Positions 53,028 through 62,187 are shown, counted from the stretch's first letter. The stretch: 64,000 nucleotides of DNA from an uncultured Roseburia sp. (GCA_934309475.1 CAKRDK010000001.1:124001-188000), one strand, 5' to 3'. The notes: a model not told the origin generated them from the letters alone. Made by a program: numbers and translations.

Positions 53028-54599
53028 TTAATCTATCATACTCTCAATCTCAAATGTAGCGGCATCTTTATCAATTCCGTCGGATAAGATAAGGCTGCCG
53101 TCTGCATCTACCGCAAGATACATTCCCGGATTTGACACACTTTCAAAAGAGACGCCTTCTCCCGCTAATCCACTGACAGTTAAGAATGTCTGTTTCTCTG
53201 CGAGGTCATGATCCGCATTCTGCGCCAAAACTACTTTTTCTTCTACGCAGGTCAGATAAAGTCCCGGTTTGTTATTCGATTCTATGGAAACGTAATTCTC
53301 ATTTCCCGTATCCGCCTTTCCGGCCTGTAACACCCACTCTGCATCCATCGCATCATCACTTTCCCCAATGCCGACTGCCACATCTGAATACGGATAGGCA
53401 TCATCGCTCTTGGAGTTGTGATAAGCCGCATGGGATAGAGCTTTCCCATCTTTTGCCAGCGATACGCACTCACCAAACAATCCTGCCGCCGTCTCATCAA
53501 TATAGGAAACGGTGCCGTCGTCCTCAAACGTTATCTCTTCCACACATGCCACTCTGCGATAACCGCTTCCGCCATCTAAGGAACCGTTGTGATAGATAAA
53601 ATATGTTTTCCCCTTAAAGTCAATCACTGCCATATGGTTCGTGTTCGATGTAGCGGTCGGCTCCATGATAATATCACCATAAACCCATTTTCCATTTATC
53701 AAATCATCTGTCGTTGCATATGCCATTTCTTCCCGCCAGCCGGCAGCATAGAAAATATAGTAATCTCCATAATAATTTCCGTCATCATCCTGTCTGCGGT
53801 AAAGCCACGGTGCTTCTGTATAACTTCCCGGTGCCACCTTTTCAAGCACGTCCGTTCCAAACGTAATCTCACCATCGCCGTCTAAATCCTTAATTGAAGT
53901 CATATCTTCATTTAACTCGCAGATAAAATATTTTCCATTTCCCCATGCAAGATAGCGATGTTCTTCGCCCGTCTCGTCTGCCTCAATCCAGACTGTCGGG
54001 TCAATGTCATTCCATGTCGATGATTCATTTGTCGTAAATGTTCCCGGCACCAGTGCAGAGCCAATGTCTGTAAAAGGTCCTGTCGGGCTGTCGGACACCG
54101 CAACACCAATGGACTGTTTTCCCTGTGACTGGTTATCCCACGAACAGTAATAGAAATAATACATATCTTTTCCGTCTGCTTCGCTGTAATGCTTGGCAAC
54201 CTGCCCCGCCCAAGCGGAATTATTATCCGCCCAGTCAATGTCGGAACAGGATAAAATCACGCCCTCGTAAGTCCAATTCTTCATATCCTGCGTGGAATAA
54301 CACTGCCACTCCGGTATCACATAGGAATCGCTCTCCGACACATCATGCCCGGTATAAAGATACACGGTATCCCCGTCTACAAGCGCCGCCGGGTCTCCTC
54401 CGTAAGTCAGATTCCCCTCTGCGTCAAATCCTGCAATCGGGTTCGAATACTCGCTCTTTGCAACGGAAATTGCTTTGGCTCCCCCTGCCGCCTCTTCCGT
54501 CGCTGTGACATTCTCTTTTCCATCCGTTCCACAGCCCGTCATCAAAAGTGCCGCTACTGCCATTAAAATCCCCGCTCTTTTTTGCTTTGCAAATCTCAT
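53028..54599 (-). CDS. GH43 family glycosidase with C-terminal AbfB-like module, lipoprotein
   Basis: 523 residues. Likely an extracellular arabinofuranosidase or xylosidase acting on arabinoxylan or arabinan. A lipobox (ALLMTGCG, Cys near 23) is followed by the five-bladed propeller: GGDPAALVDGDTVYLYTGHD (catalytic-base Asp in GGDPA, near 69), STWNDIDPTVWIE (transition-state Asp) and GSYTEAPWLYRR (catalytic acid Glu). The C-terminal 90 residues (YVSIESNNKPGLYL, VSNPGMYLAVDADG) resemble the AbfB/CBM42 arabinose-binding fold. A divergent AraC regulator lies upstream. Confidence 0.9.
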   Translation of the reverse strand: MRFAKQKRAGILMAVAALLMTGCGTDGKENVTATEEAAGGAKAISVAKSEYSNPIAGFDAEGNLTYGGDPAALVDGDTVYLYTGHDVSESDSYVIPEWQCYSTQDMKNWTYEGVILSCSDIDWADNNSAWAGQVAKHYSEADGKDMYYFYYCSWDNQSQGKQSIGVAVSDSPTGPFTDIGSALVPGTFTTNESSTWNDIDPTVWIEADETGEEHRYLAWGNGKYFICELNEDMTSIKDLDGDGEITFGTDVLEKVAPGSYTEAPWLYRRQDDDGNYYGDYYIFYAAGWREEMAYATTDDLINGKWVYGDIIMEPTATSNTNHMAVIDFKGKTYFIYHNGSLDGGSGYRRVACVEEITFEDDGTVSYIDETAAGLFGECVSLAKDGKALSHAAYHNSKSDDAYPYSDVAVGIGESDDAMDAEWVLQAGKADTGNENYVSIESNNKPGLYLTCVEEKVVLAQNADHDLAEKQTFLTVSGLAGEGVSFESVSNPGMYLAVDADGSLILSDGIDKDAATFEIESMID

Positions 54600-54740
54600 T
54601 GTCCCTTCTCCTCTTTCGCCGTAAAGACTTAATCATTTCTGCTTTTTCTGCCGTCTCTACGCCTCTTGTTCTTTCCCTAGTTTTTCTTATATTTTAAGGC
54701 TTTTATGGCAAATTGTCCATGATATGAGATGTTATTTCAT

Positions 54741-54768
54741 TTGACTTTTTCTGCTATTTTTTTATAAT
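54741..54768 (+). promoter_or_regulatory. Promoter of the AraC regulator
   Basis: TTGACT (54741-54746), 16 nt, TATAAT (54763-54768), with a leader of about 105 nt. The 279-nt region between the divergent GH43 and araC-type genes holds little else I can name; an AT-rich zone with a weak TTGCCA near 54708 may serve GH43. Confidence 0.6.
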
Positions 54769-54878
54769 AAAAAGGGGCATACTCCAAGAAGTAAACAAAC
54801 CTTCGTGGACATAAATCAACTTTGCACCTACAGTCAGGCTTGTTATTGTCCAAAAACACATAGAAATGGAGATTTTTT

Positions 54879-55658
54879 ATGATTACAGTACATGCTGTCG
54901 GATATCAGTTTTTAAACCGGGACGGAATTGATATGAACCGCAAAAACGGTTCCGGTGATTATCTGTTTCTGCACTTCCGCTGTGCAACGGAAGTTTTTCT
55001 TGATGGGCGTTATCAGCTTGTACCGGAAAATTCTTTTTTCCTTTTCGAGAAAGACGCACCACAAGTCTACCGAAAAACCGATGGTATTTTCTTAAATGAC
55101 TGGATTCACTTTGATTTTGATACCTATGATAACTTTTTTGAAAAGTTAAAGATTCCATTTCAGACGCCGATTCAGATTCCGGAAAGCAGACTGCTCACCA
55201 ATCTGATGGAAGATATTTATACGGAATTTTTTAACGAGGGAAACATGCATCCCTATATCATGGATCAGAATATGCAGATTCTTTTTCATAAATTAAGTGA
55301 CATTTACCGTCCTCTCCTCGAAAAGAAGGCAGCATCCGCAAAATATATCCCAATCCTGCATGATTTGCGAAAACACATCTTAAATTACCAGTATGTGCCG
55401 GCCGGAGCAGCAGAAATCGCAGAATCCCTGCATATCAGTGTCTCGTATTTTCAGCACATTTATAAAGAATTATTCCACACTTCCCTGCAGCAGGATCTGA
55501 TTCGCGGGCGCATTGAACACGCTGCCATGCTTTTACACGGAACTTCTCTTCCGGTAACTGACATTGCAAAATTGTGCGGTTATGAAAACTTGGAGCATTT
55601 TTCAAGGCAGTTTAAAGCCCAGAAAGGTGTGTCACCGAAGCAGTTTCGGGCTTCGTGA
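54879..55658 (+). CDS. AraC family transcriptional regulator
   Basis: 259 residues. An N-terminal cupin-type sensor half (about 1-140, CATEVFLDGRYQLVPENSFF) and a C-terminal pair of helix-turn-helices (AEIAESLHISVSYFQHIYKE and VTDIAKLCGYENLEHFSRQF, then VSPKQFR) are complete. Divergent from GH43, so it very likely activates that gene in response to a sugar; this is inferred from layout. Its end faces the rnf operon across a two-way terminator. Confidence 0.92.
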   Translation: MITVHAVGYQFLNRDGIDMNRKNGSGDYLFLHFRCATEVFLDGRYQLVPENSFFLFEKDAPQVYRKTDGIFLNDWIHFDFDTYDNFFEKLKIPFQTPIQIPESRLLTNLMEDIYTEFFNEGNMHPYIMDQNMQILFHKLSDIYRPLLEKKAASAKYIPILHDLRKHILNYQYVPAGAAEIAESLHISVSYFQHIYKELFHTSLQQDLIRGRIEHAAMLLHGTSLPVTDIAKLCGYENLEHFSRQFKAQKGVSPKQFRAS

Positions 55659-55678
55659 CAAAATAAATTTGCATCAAA

Positions 55679-55705
55679 AAAGGGCTCTCATTCTGAGAGC
55701 CCTTT
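55679..55705. terminator. Bidirectional terminator between araC-type gene and rnfB
   Basis: AAAGGGCTCTCA, TTC, TGAGAGCCCTTT: a perfect 12-bp stem flanked by A and T runs, 13 nt after the rnfB stop and 20 nt after the regulator stop. Confidence 0.9.
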
Positions 55706-55717
55706 AACAGTTAAAAC

Positions 55718-56509
55718 CTAAAGAATAATCTTCTTTGGACACTTCTGTACACAGATACCACATCCGACACATTTCTCCTGATCGATGTATGCAATGTTAT
55801 CAATAACATGAACTGCATCTTTTGGACAGTTCTTCTCACATAAGTGACATCCAATACATCCAACGGAACATGCCTTCATGACATCTTTACCCTTGTCCTT
55901 AGAACTGCATCGTACGATGTGTTTTGCATCGTAAGGAACGAGTTCAATTAAGTGTTTTGGACATGCAGCGACACATTTACCGCAGGCTTTACAAACCTCT
56001 TTGTCGACAAGCGCGATACCGTCTACAATATGAATGGCATCAAACGGACATGCCTTCACACAGGAGCCATATCCAAGACATCCATAGTTACATGATTTTG
56101 GTCCGCCGTTTGGCACAAATGCCATGGCAGCACAATCTTTGTTACCAGAATAATCGTAGTCAACATTTGCTTTGTCGCAGGTTCCTGCACATTTTACAAA
56201 TGCTACTTTACGGACACCTTCTTCTGCGGATACGCCCATGATTTCACCAACTTTTGCTGCGACCGGAGCTCCACCGACCGGACACTGGTTTACAGGAGCT
56301 TCTCCCTTTGCAATTGCGGCCGCAAGGCCTGAACATCCTGCATAACCACAACCACCACAGTTATTACCAGGAAGCACTTCCAAAATAGCTGTTTCTCTTT
56401 CGTCTACTTCTACTTTGAATTTTTCTCCGGAAATTCCAAGGAAAAATCCAATCAAAATACCTACGCCACCCACAACAGCGGCTGCAACTAAAATTGCTGT
56501 AATATTCAT
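55718..56509 (-). CDS. rnfB: Rnf complex subunit RnfB (ferredoxin-type)
   Basis: 263 residues. Electron-entry subunit of the ferredoxin:NAD+ oxidoreductase, peripheral on the cytoplasmic face through an N-terminal membrane helix (residues 5-26). GNNCGGCGYAGCSGLA (about 49-64) is the N-terminal 4Fe-4S domain; then CLGYGSCVKACPFDAI, CKACGKCVAACPKHLI, CIGCHLCEKNCPKDAV and CVGCGICVQKCPKKII are four CxxCxxCxxxCP sites. It is the last gene of rnfCDGEAB. Confidence 0.96.
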   Translation of the reverse strand: MNITAILVAAAVVGGVGILIGFFLGISGEKFKVEVDERETAILEVLPGNNCGGCGYAGCSGLAAAIAKGEAPVNQCPVGGAPVAAKVGEIMGVSAEEGVRKVAFVKCAGTCDKANVDYDYSGNKDCAAMAFVPNGGPKSCNYGCLGYGSCVKACPFDAIHIVDGIALVDKEVCKACGKCVAACPKHLIELVPYDAKHIVRCSSKDKGKDVMKACSVGCIGCHLCEKNCPKDAVHVIDNIAYIDQEKCVGCGICVQKCPKKIIL

Positions 56510-56522
56510 CTTCTTTTTCCTC

Positions 56523-57119
56523 CTAAATCATTCCTGAGAATCCCATAAATGCGATTGACATCAGACAAGCTGTAATCAAAACGATTGCTGTTCCCTGGAA
56601 AGGCTTTGGAATATCATTGTATTCAATCTTCTCACGAAGTCCTGCCATAATTACGATTGCAATCAGGAATCCGACAGCTGTCGCAAATCCATTTACAACA
56701 CTTTCTAAGATGTTATACTCTTTTGTTACGTTTGTTAATGCTACACCAAGTACGGCACAGTTTGTTGTAATCAAAGGAAGGTATACACCAAGGCTCTGAT
56801 ACAGTGCCGGCATAGATTTCTTTAAGAACATTTCTACAAACTGAACAAGTGCAGCGATAACTAAAATAAAGACGATTGTCTGTAAGTATGTAAGGTCAAT
56901 TCCTTTGCTTAAAAGATATTCATTTGCAAGAATATATTTATAAATCAATGCTGTTACAAAGGATGAAATCGTAATAACAAAGACTACGGCTCCTCCCATT
57001 CCGGCAGCCGTCTCAGTCTTTTTCGACACACCTAAGAATGGACAGATACCAAGGAACTGGCTTAATACAACGTTGTTTACAATTGCAGAACCAATTGCAA
57101 TTAAAAGTAATTCTTTCAT
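56523..57119 (-). CDS. rnfA: Rnf complex subunit RnfA
   Basis: 198 residues, six hydrophobic segments. RnfA and RnfE form the membrane pair that holds a 2Fe-2S cluster between them. NNVVLSQFLGICPFLGVSKK (residues 15-34) holds the cluster cysteine, and TTNCAVLGVALTN carries the second in the mirrored half. Spacing of 13 nt from rnfE. Confidence 0.96.
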   Translation of the reverse strand: MKELLLIAIGSAIVNNVVLSQFLGICPFLGVSKKTETAAGMGGAVVFVITISSFVTALIYKYILANEYLLSKGIDLTYLQTIVFILVIAALVQFVEMFLKKSMPALYQSLGVYLPLITTNCAVLGVALTNVTKEYNILESVVNGFATAVGFLIAIVIMAGLREKIEYNDIPKPFQGTAIVLITACLMSIAFMGFSGMI

Positions 57120-57132
57120 CTGCGCCTACCCC

Positions 57133-57867
57133 CTATTCTGTCTTCTCGGCAGGCTTTGCTTCTGCCGCATTTACTTCTGCAGATTTACCTGTACAGGAAG
57201 CGGACATTCCACAGCTTGCACAGTCACCTGTGATACAACCAGATGGTGCTGCAAGAGGTTTTCCTTTTGCTTCCATCTTTGCTCTTACAATATTCATAAT
57301 AGCAACCAGACATGCCAGTACAAGGAATGCACCAGGAGCCATAACGAAAATTGTAATTGGTGTGAACCAGCTAAGTGATAAAATCTGGAAGCCGAAAATC
57401 TGTCCTGCACCAAGAAGTTCACGGAGTAAACCGATACAAGTCAGTCCGAATGTGAATCCAAGTCCCATTCCAAGTCCATCAAAGATAGATGGAACAACCG
57501 GGTTCTTAGATGCATAACTTTCTGCACGGCCTAAAATAATACAGTTTACAACAATCAGAGGGATGTATACGCCCAAAGAATCGGAAAGGCTTGGCGTATA
57601 CGCCTGCATGATAAACTGAACCATGGTTACGAGTGATGCTACAATAACAATGTAAGCCGGCATACGCACACCATTTGGAATAATCTTACGGAATGCGGAA
57701 ATCAACAGGTTAGAAAGAACTAATACCACTGTTGTAGACAATCCCATTCCAAGTCCGTTGATTGCAGATGATGTTACGGCGAGTGTCGGACACATACCAA
57801 GCATCAGTACAAACGTAGGATTCTCCTTGATAATACCGTTATACAAACGTTCTACATATTTATTCAT
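57133..57867 (-). CDS. rnfE: Rnf complex subunit RnfE
   Basis: 244 residues from ATG 57867, which overlaps the rnfG stop (TAATG) and follows GGAGGTGCAAAC. Six membrane segments; NPTFVLMLGMCPTLAVT (about 16-32) and IVVNCIILGRAESYA carry the cluster cysteines. The C-terminal tail is unusual in having CITGDCASCGMSASC, a cysteine-rich stretch of four Cys that may bind an extra metal; the rest is Ala/Glu/Lys-rich. Confidence 0.95.
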   Translation of the reverse strand: MNKYVERLYNGIIKENPTFVLMLGMCPTLAVTSSAINGLGMGLSTTVVLVLSNLLISAFRKIIPNGVRMPAYIVIVASLVTMVQFIMQAYTPSLSDSLGVYIPLIVVNCIILGRAESYASKNPVVPSIFDGLGMGLGFTFGLTCIGLLRELLGAGQIFGFQILSLSWFTPITIFVMAPGAFLVLACLVAIMNIVRAKMEAKGKPLAAPSGCITGDCASCGMSASCTGKSAEVNAAEAKPAEKTE

Positions 57868-58478
57868 TAGTTTGCACCTCCTGTCAATACGTTCTGGAAG
57901 TAAACAAGACAAGCGTTTACACCATTTGCCATTGCTTTAGAGGTAATGGTTGATCCGGAAATAGATTCAATCTCATTGTCCGCTGTTGGAGTTGATTTTA
58001 CAACAGTAAATGAATCTACCTGTTTTCCCTCAAACTGGCTGTAGAAATCTTCTTCCTGAGCCTTCATACCAAGACCAGGTGTCTCTGAAATATCTGTAAT
58101 GGAATATCCATTTACAGTTCCGTCAGCCTGAATACCTACTGAAAATGTGATAGTTGACTGGCTGGCATCTTTTGCAGTTACGGTAATAACATATCCGAGT
58201 GTATTGCCGCTGGCATCCTCTGCCACCTGTACATCTTCGATTTCATCGGAATAACCGTTCTCTGCTACTAAATCATTTGCAGCATCTGCATCAAAATCTG
58301 CATATGCCTCAAAGGAATCTGCGTCTTCAAATACCTGCTTATAAGCAGCCTGTGTCTTTTCGTAATTTACTTTCTCGATTGGTGCTTTTGTAATACCATA
58401 GACAACAGCAAGCAAAAGTCCTAATACCACAGTGAAAGCAAATAAAACCAAAGCGTCATGTACGATTCTCTTGTTCAT
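57867..58478 (-). CDS. rnfG: Rnf complex subunit RnfG (FMN-binding)
   Basis: 203 residues. One N-terminal membrane helix (about 9-28) then an extracytoplasmic FMN-binding domain. The flavinylation site SGSTITSKAM near 175-184 matches SG[AS]TxT, in which ApbE joins FMN to threonine. Expected partner of ApbE at 51989. Confidence 0.95.
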   Translation of the reverse strand: MNKRIVHDALVLFAFTVVLGLLLAVVYGITKAPIEKVNYEKTQAAYKQVFEDADSFEAYADFDADAANDLVAENGYSDEIEDVQVAEDASGNTLGYVITVTAKDASQSTITFSVGIQADGTVNGYSITDISETPGLGMKAQEEDFYSQFEGKQVDSFTVVKSTPTADNEIESISGSTITSKAMANGVNACLVYFQNVLTGGAN

Positions 58479-58479
58479 C

Positions 58480-59430
58480 TTATTTGCCTCCTTCTTCTGA
58501 CTTTTTCTCTTTTACAATACCGAATGCTCTTGGCACTGTAACTTTTTCAATCATTGGCACTAATAAATTGCTTAAAATAATGGCAAAGGAAACTCCCTCT
58601 GCGTTTGCACCGAACAAACGGAACAAGCCTGTTAAGATACCACAACAGATACCAAAGATAATTTTACCTGCCGGTGTAATCGGAGATGTTACATAATCTG
58701 TTGCCATGAAGAATGCACCGAGCATCAATCCACCGCCGCAGAGCTCTGCAACAACGTAATTCCAGTCAAATCCATGACCACCAAACAGTAAAATGAAAAT
58801 AACAAATGTTACAATATAACTTCCCGGAATTCTCAAATCGATTACGCCAAGTAAAATCAGGATGATTGCACCAATTAAAATTGCAATCACGGAAGTCTCT
58901 CCGATTGTTCCTGCTGTCTTACCAATCAGCATATCCATTGTGTTTACAGTCTCTCCGTTACGGATAGCAGCCAATGGTGTTGCTCCTGAATAAGAATCAA
59001 TTGTAAAGTTTGTCATATCGGCAGCAAATGCAATTAAAAGGAAACATCTTGCACCAAGTGCCGGGTTCATAAAGTTCTGTCCAAGTCCTCCGAACAGACA
59101 TTTTACAACTACAATTGCGAATAATCCGCCGATAACAGCCTCCCACCATGGAAGTGTTGCCGGAAGGTTTAATGCAAGTAACAGACCTGTTACAACTGCG
59201 CTTAAATCTTTGATTGTATTCTGTTTATGAACAATCTTATTGAAAATCCATTCTCCTGCGACGCAGCTTGCAATTGTTACCAAAATTAAAACTAACGCCT
59301 TATAACCAAAATTGTAAATACCGAACAAGCTTGTTGGAAGTAATGCCAGAATGACATACAACATGATTCTGCTTGTGGTATCCTTATCACGAACATGTGG
59401 TGATGATGATACATGATATAAATCACTCAC
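58480..59430 (-). CDS. rnfD: Rnf complex subunit RnfD
   Basis: 316 residues, about nine membrane segments. It carries the covalent FMN site SYSGATPLAA (SGAT near 185) and the conserved FMNPALGARCFLL. Begins 59 nt after the rnfC stop and ends one base before rnfG. Confidence 0.96.
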   Translation of the reverse strand: MSDLYHVSSSPHVRDKDTTSRIMLYVILALLPTSLFGIYNFGYKALVLILVTIASCVAGEWIFNKIVHKQNTIKDLSAVVTGLLLALNLPATLPWWEAVIGGLFAIVVVKCLFGGLGQNFMNPALGARCFLLIAFAADMTNFTIDSYSGATPLAAIRNGETVNTMDMLIGKTAGTIGETSVIAILIGAIILILLGVIDLRIPGSYIVTFVIFILLFGGHGFDWNYVVAELCGGGLMLGAFFMATDYVTSPITPAGKIIFGICCGILTGLFRLFGANAEGVSFAIILSNLLVPMIEKVTVPRAFGIVKEKKSEEGGK

Positions 59431-59489
59431 AGTAATCCACCTCTTTCTATGTATTTTTGACAGTCTTTTCTCTGTCTAAAGTTATCGTT

Positions 59490-60824
59490 TTATTTCTTTG
59501 CTGCGGCTGCTCTCTTTGCTGCAAGAACCTGTTTCTTCATTGTCTTGATAGACTGTGCCAACTGTCTTCTTGCCGGGCAGGCAAAACTACAGCTTCCGCA
59601 CTCAACACATTCAAGTCCATACCATTTTTCAAACATATCAGAGGCACCGTTATTGGCAAATTTTGCTAATCTTGACGGAATTAACTGCTCCGGACAAGCT
59701 TCTACACAGCGTCCACAGTTGATACATGCAGAAGGCTCTAACTGAGCAACTTCGTCTTTTGCAAAGCATAACAAAGAAGAGGATGTCTTTGTGGTAGGAA
59801 TATCAAGTGAGAACATAGAGAATCCCATCATAGGACCACCGGAAATAATCTTCTCCGGCTGCTCTACCTTAAATCCGCCTGCAGCCTCTACTAATTCTGC
59901 ATAATTTGTTCCGATACTGTATAAAAAGTTGCCAGGATTTGTAATTGCATCACCTGTAATGGTTGACACACGTGTCATGACCGGTTTTCCTAATTTTACA
60001 GCATTATAAATAGAAATAATGGTCTCAACATTGTCTACAATACATCCTGCATCTGCCGGAAGCATCTTAGAGTTGATACTTCTTCCTGTTGTAGCAAAAA
60101 TAAGCTGACGCTCACCACCCTGTGGATACTTTGTCTCTAACGGACAAACTTCCATTCTCGGTTCGTCTTTCACCAGTTCCTGTAATTTCTCGATACAGTC
60201 CGGTTTGTTATTCTCAATACCGAAAATTGCTTTTGCATTGTCAAATAACTGAAGAATGATTCGCATGCCTTCGATTAACTCGGTCGGATTCTCAATCATT
60301 CTGCGGTAATCTGCTGTCAGATATGGTTCACATTCTGCACAGTTTGCAATAATGTACTCAATTTTCTCTGGTTCCTTCGGTGACAACTTCACATGAGTCG
60401 GGAAACCAGCACCTCCCATACCTACGACACCTGCTTCTTTTACCTTGTTGATGATTTCTTCTTTGGAAAGAGACTTCACATCCTCACATGGTGTGTACTC
60501 TACTTCCTTAAATTCTCCATCATTGTCAATGACGATAGAATTCACCATATCACCTACTGCCACACGACGAGGTTCGATAGCCTTTACCGTTCCGGATACC
60601 GATGCATAAATCGGGGAAGATACAAAACCACCTGCTTCTGCAATCTTCTGACCTTTTAATACTGCATCTCCTACAGCTACGATTGGACTGGCCGGTGCTC
60701 CGATATGCTGTGATAATGGATACACCATTTCACCCTTGGGCAAAACTTCTTTGATTGGCTGATCCTTTGCTAATTCCTTTCCTTCAAAAGGATGGACGCC
60801 GCCTTTAAATGTCTTACAAGCCAT
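59490..60824 (-). CDS. rnfC: Rnf complex subunit RnfC
   Basis: 444 residues. NADH/FMN-binding subunit: GMGGAGFPTHVKLSP (about 133-147) is the flavin/NAD loop; two 4Fe-4S sites CINCGRCVEACPEQLIP and CVECGSCSFACPARR lie at 363-420. N-terminal barrel-sandwich (SLBB-like) region present. It is the first gene of rnfCDGEAB, after a TGTTATAAT extended -10 at 60890. Confidence 0.96.
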   Translation of the reverse strand: MACKTFKGGVHPFEGKELAKDQPIKEVLPKGEMVYPLSQHIGAPASPIVAVGDAVLKGQKIAEAGGFVSSPIYASVSGTVKAIEPRRVAVGDMVNSIVIDNDGEFKEVEYTPCEDVKSLSKEEIINKVKEAGVVGMGGAGFPTHVKLSPKEPEKIEYIIANCAECEPYLTADYRRMIENPTELIEGMRIILQLFDNAKAIFGIENNKPDCIEKLQELVKDEPRMEVCPLETKYPQGGERQLIFATTGRSINSKMLPADAGCIVDNVETIISIYNAVKLGKPVMTRVSTITGDAITNPGNFLYSIGTNYAELVEAAGGFKVEQPEKIISGGPMMGFSMFSLDIPTTKTSSSLLCFAKDEVAQLEPSACINCGRCVEACPEQLIPSRLAKFANNGASDMFEKWYGLECVECGSCSFACPARRQLAQSIKTMKKQVLAAKRAAAAKK

Positions 60825-60889
60825 TACTCGTGCCCCACTTTCTCTTTATTTTTGTACTGTACTCGCTTATCCGCAAATACGTTACGATA

Positions 60890-60898
60890 ATTATAACA
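60890..60898 (-). promoter_or_regulatory. Extended -10 promoter of the rnf operon
   Basis: Minus strand TGTTATAAT (TGn then TATAAT at 60890-60895). No good -35. About 65 nt before rnfC. Confidence 0.5.
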
Positions 60899-60946
60899 CA
60901 ATTTTTTGATTTATTGAGAATTTTTTTGTATTTTTTAAAAAACTTA

Positions 60947-60977
60947 TTGACAATTATTTAACATACCTATAATTGTC
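60947..60977 (+). promoter_or_regulatory. Promoter-like site with overlapping inverted repeat
   Basis: TTGACA (60947-60952) and TATAAT (60968-60973) at a short 15-nt spacing. The arms GACAATTAT (60949-60957) and ATAATTGTC (60969-60977) form a perfect 9-bp inverted repeat covering both hexamers, with centres 20 bp (about two helical turns) apart. It lies between rnfC and the divergent exonuclease-like gene and could be an operator for either. Confidence 0.5.
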
Positions 60978-61064
60978 GCACAAAAGATTTTATTGATAGA
61001 AAATTATAGTGCGGTTTTTTCGGCAGTGTGCTATACTTTTTGCGAGAAAGGAATAGAAATAACG

Positions 61065-62171
61065 ATGAAACATTGGCACAATGAACTTAATTTTACAAAT
61101 ACAACTGCACTGACCGATTCTATTTTTTCAGAATCAAGTGTTTTTTTTGATATTGAGACAACCGGCTTCTCTCCGGTGAACACCAGCCTGTACCTGATTG
61201 GCTGTGCGTCAAGGAAGGGAACTACCCTTTTTCTTGACCAGTTTTTTGCAGAGAATCCGTCCGAGGAAAAAGAAGTGCTCTCCGCTTTTTTACAGCACAT
61301 TTCTTCCTATCAGACGATTCTGTCCTTCAACGGACTAGGCTTTGACATTCCTTATCTGAAAGGGAAATGCAAAACATATGAAATTTCCGACCCGTTTGGC
61401 TCCTATGACTATGTCGATATTTTTAAGGAAGTATCCCGTCTGAAATTTCTGCTGAAACTCGAAAATTATAAACAAAAAAGCATCGAGAAATTTCTCGGCA
61501 TCGGGCGAGACGACCAGTTTGACGGCGGGCAGTTAATTGACGTCTATCAGGATTATGTCAAGCATCCAACGGATGACGCCGAACATTTTCTAAAACTGCA
61601 TAACTATGAAGACGTGCTCGGCATGACAGATTTGCTCTCCATTTTAAGTTACAGCAGATTTTTTCATGGAGATTTCTCTCTTCAGAACATTTGTACGAAA
61701 ACATACGAAAACTTTGACCATACCGAAACCGGCGAGGAACTTTTTTTCTCACTCGCTCTCGATTTCCCTGTTCCGCGAAAAGTTTCCTACCGTTTTGAGG
61801 ACTGCTATCTTCATCTCGCAGACGACACGGCAACCATTTCCGTTAAGATTAAGAATGATACGTTAAAATTCTTTTTTCCAAATTATAAGGATTACTTTTA
61901 TCTTCCAGACGAAGATACGGCGATTCATAAGAGCGTCGCTGCTTTCGTCGACAAGGAATACCGGCAGAAGGCAAAAGCAGCGAACTGCTACCAGAAAAAG
62001 ACCGGACGTTTTCTTCCGCAGTATGATGAATGGATTACCCCGGCATTTCGTAGGGAGCACAAGGATAAAATCAGTTATTTCGAACTGACGGAGGATTTTT
62101 TAGCATCCGAAACTATGCTTGCTTCTTATCTTAAGAATCTGGTGCACACCTTTTCCATCCAGAAAAAATAA
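61065..62171 (+). CDS. Ribonuclease H-like (YprB-type) 3'-5' exonuclease-fold protein
   Basis: 368 residues from ATG 61065 with GAAAGGAAT upstream; a second promoter (TGCTATACT, 61029-61037) is just ahead. VFFDIETTGFSPVN (about 27-40) holds the DxE pair, SFNGLGFDIPYLKGKC the second acid, and HNYEDVLGM the last (YxxxD-like). This set is the DEDD exonuclease pattern of the YprB RNase H-like family. The final 130 residues are an uncharacterised domain rich in aromatic residues and likely add substrate choice. Substrate unknown. It stands alone, divergent from rnf. Confidence 0.88.
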   Translation: MKHWHNELNFTNTTALTDSIFSESSVFFDIETTGFSPVNTSLYLIGCASRKGTTLFLDQFFAENPSEEKEVLSAFLQHISSYQTILSFNGLGFDIPYLKGKCKTYEISDPFGSYDYVDIFKEVSRLKFLLKLENYKQKSIEKFLGIGRDDQFDGGQLIDVYQDYVKHPTDDAEHFLKLHNYEDVLGMTDLLSILSYSRFFHGDFSLQNICTKTYENFDHTETGEELFFSLALDFPVPRKVSYRFEDCYLHLADDTATISVKIKNDTLKFFFPNYKDYFYLPDEDTAIHKSVAAFVDKEYRQKAKAANCYQKKTGRFLPQYDEWITPAFRREHKDKISYFELTEDFLASETMLASYLKNLVHTFSIQKK

Positions 62172-62187
62172 TCCGTCTATATAAAAA

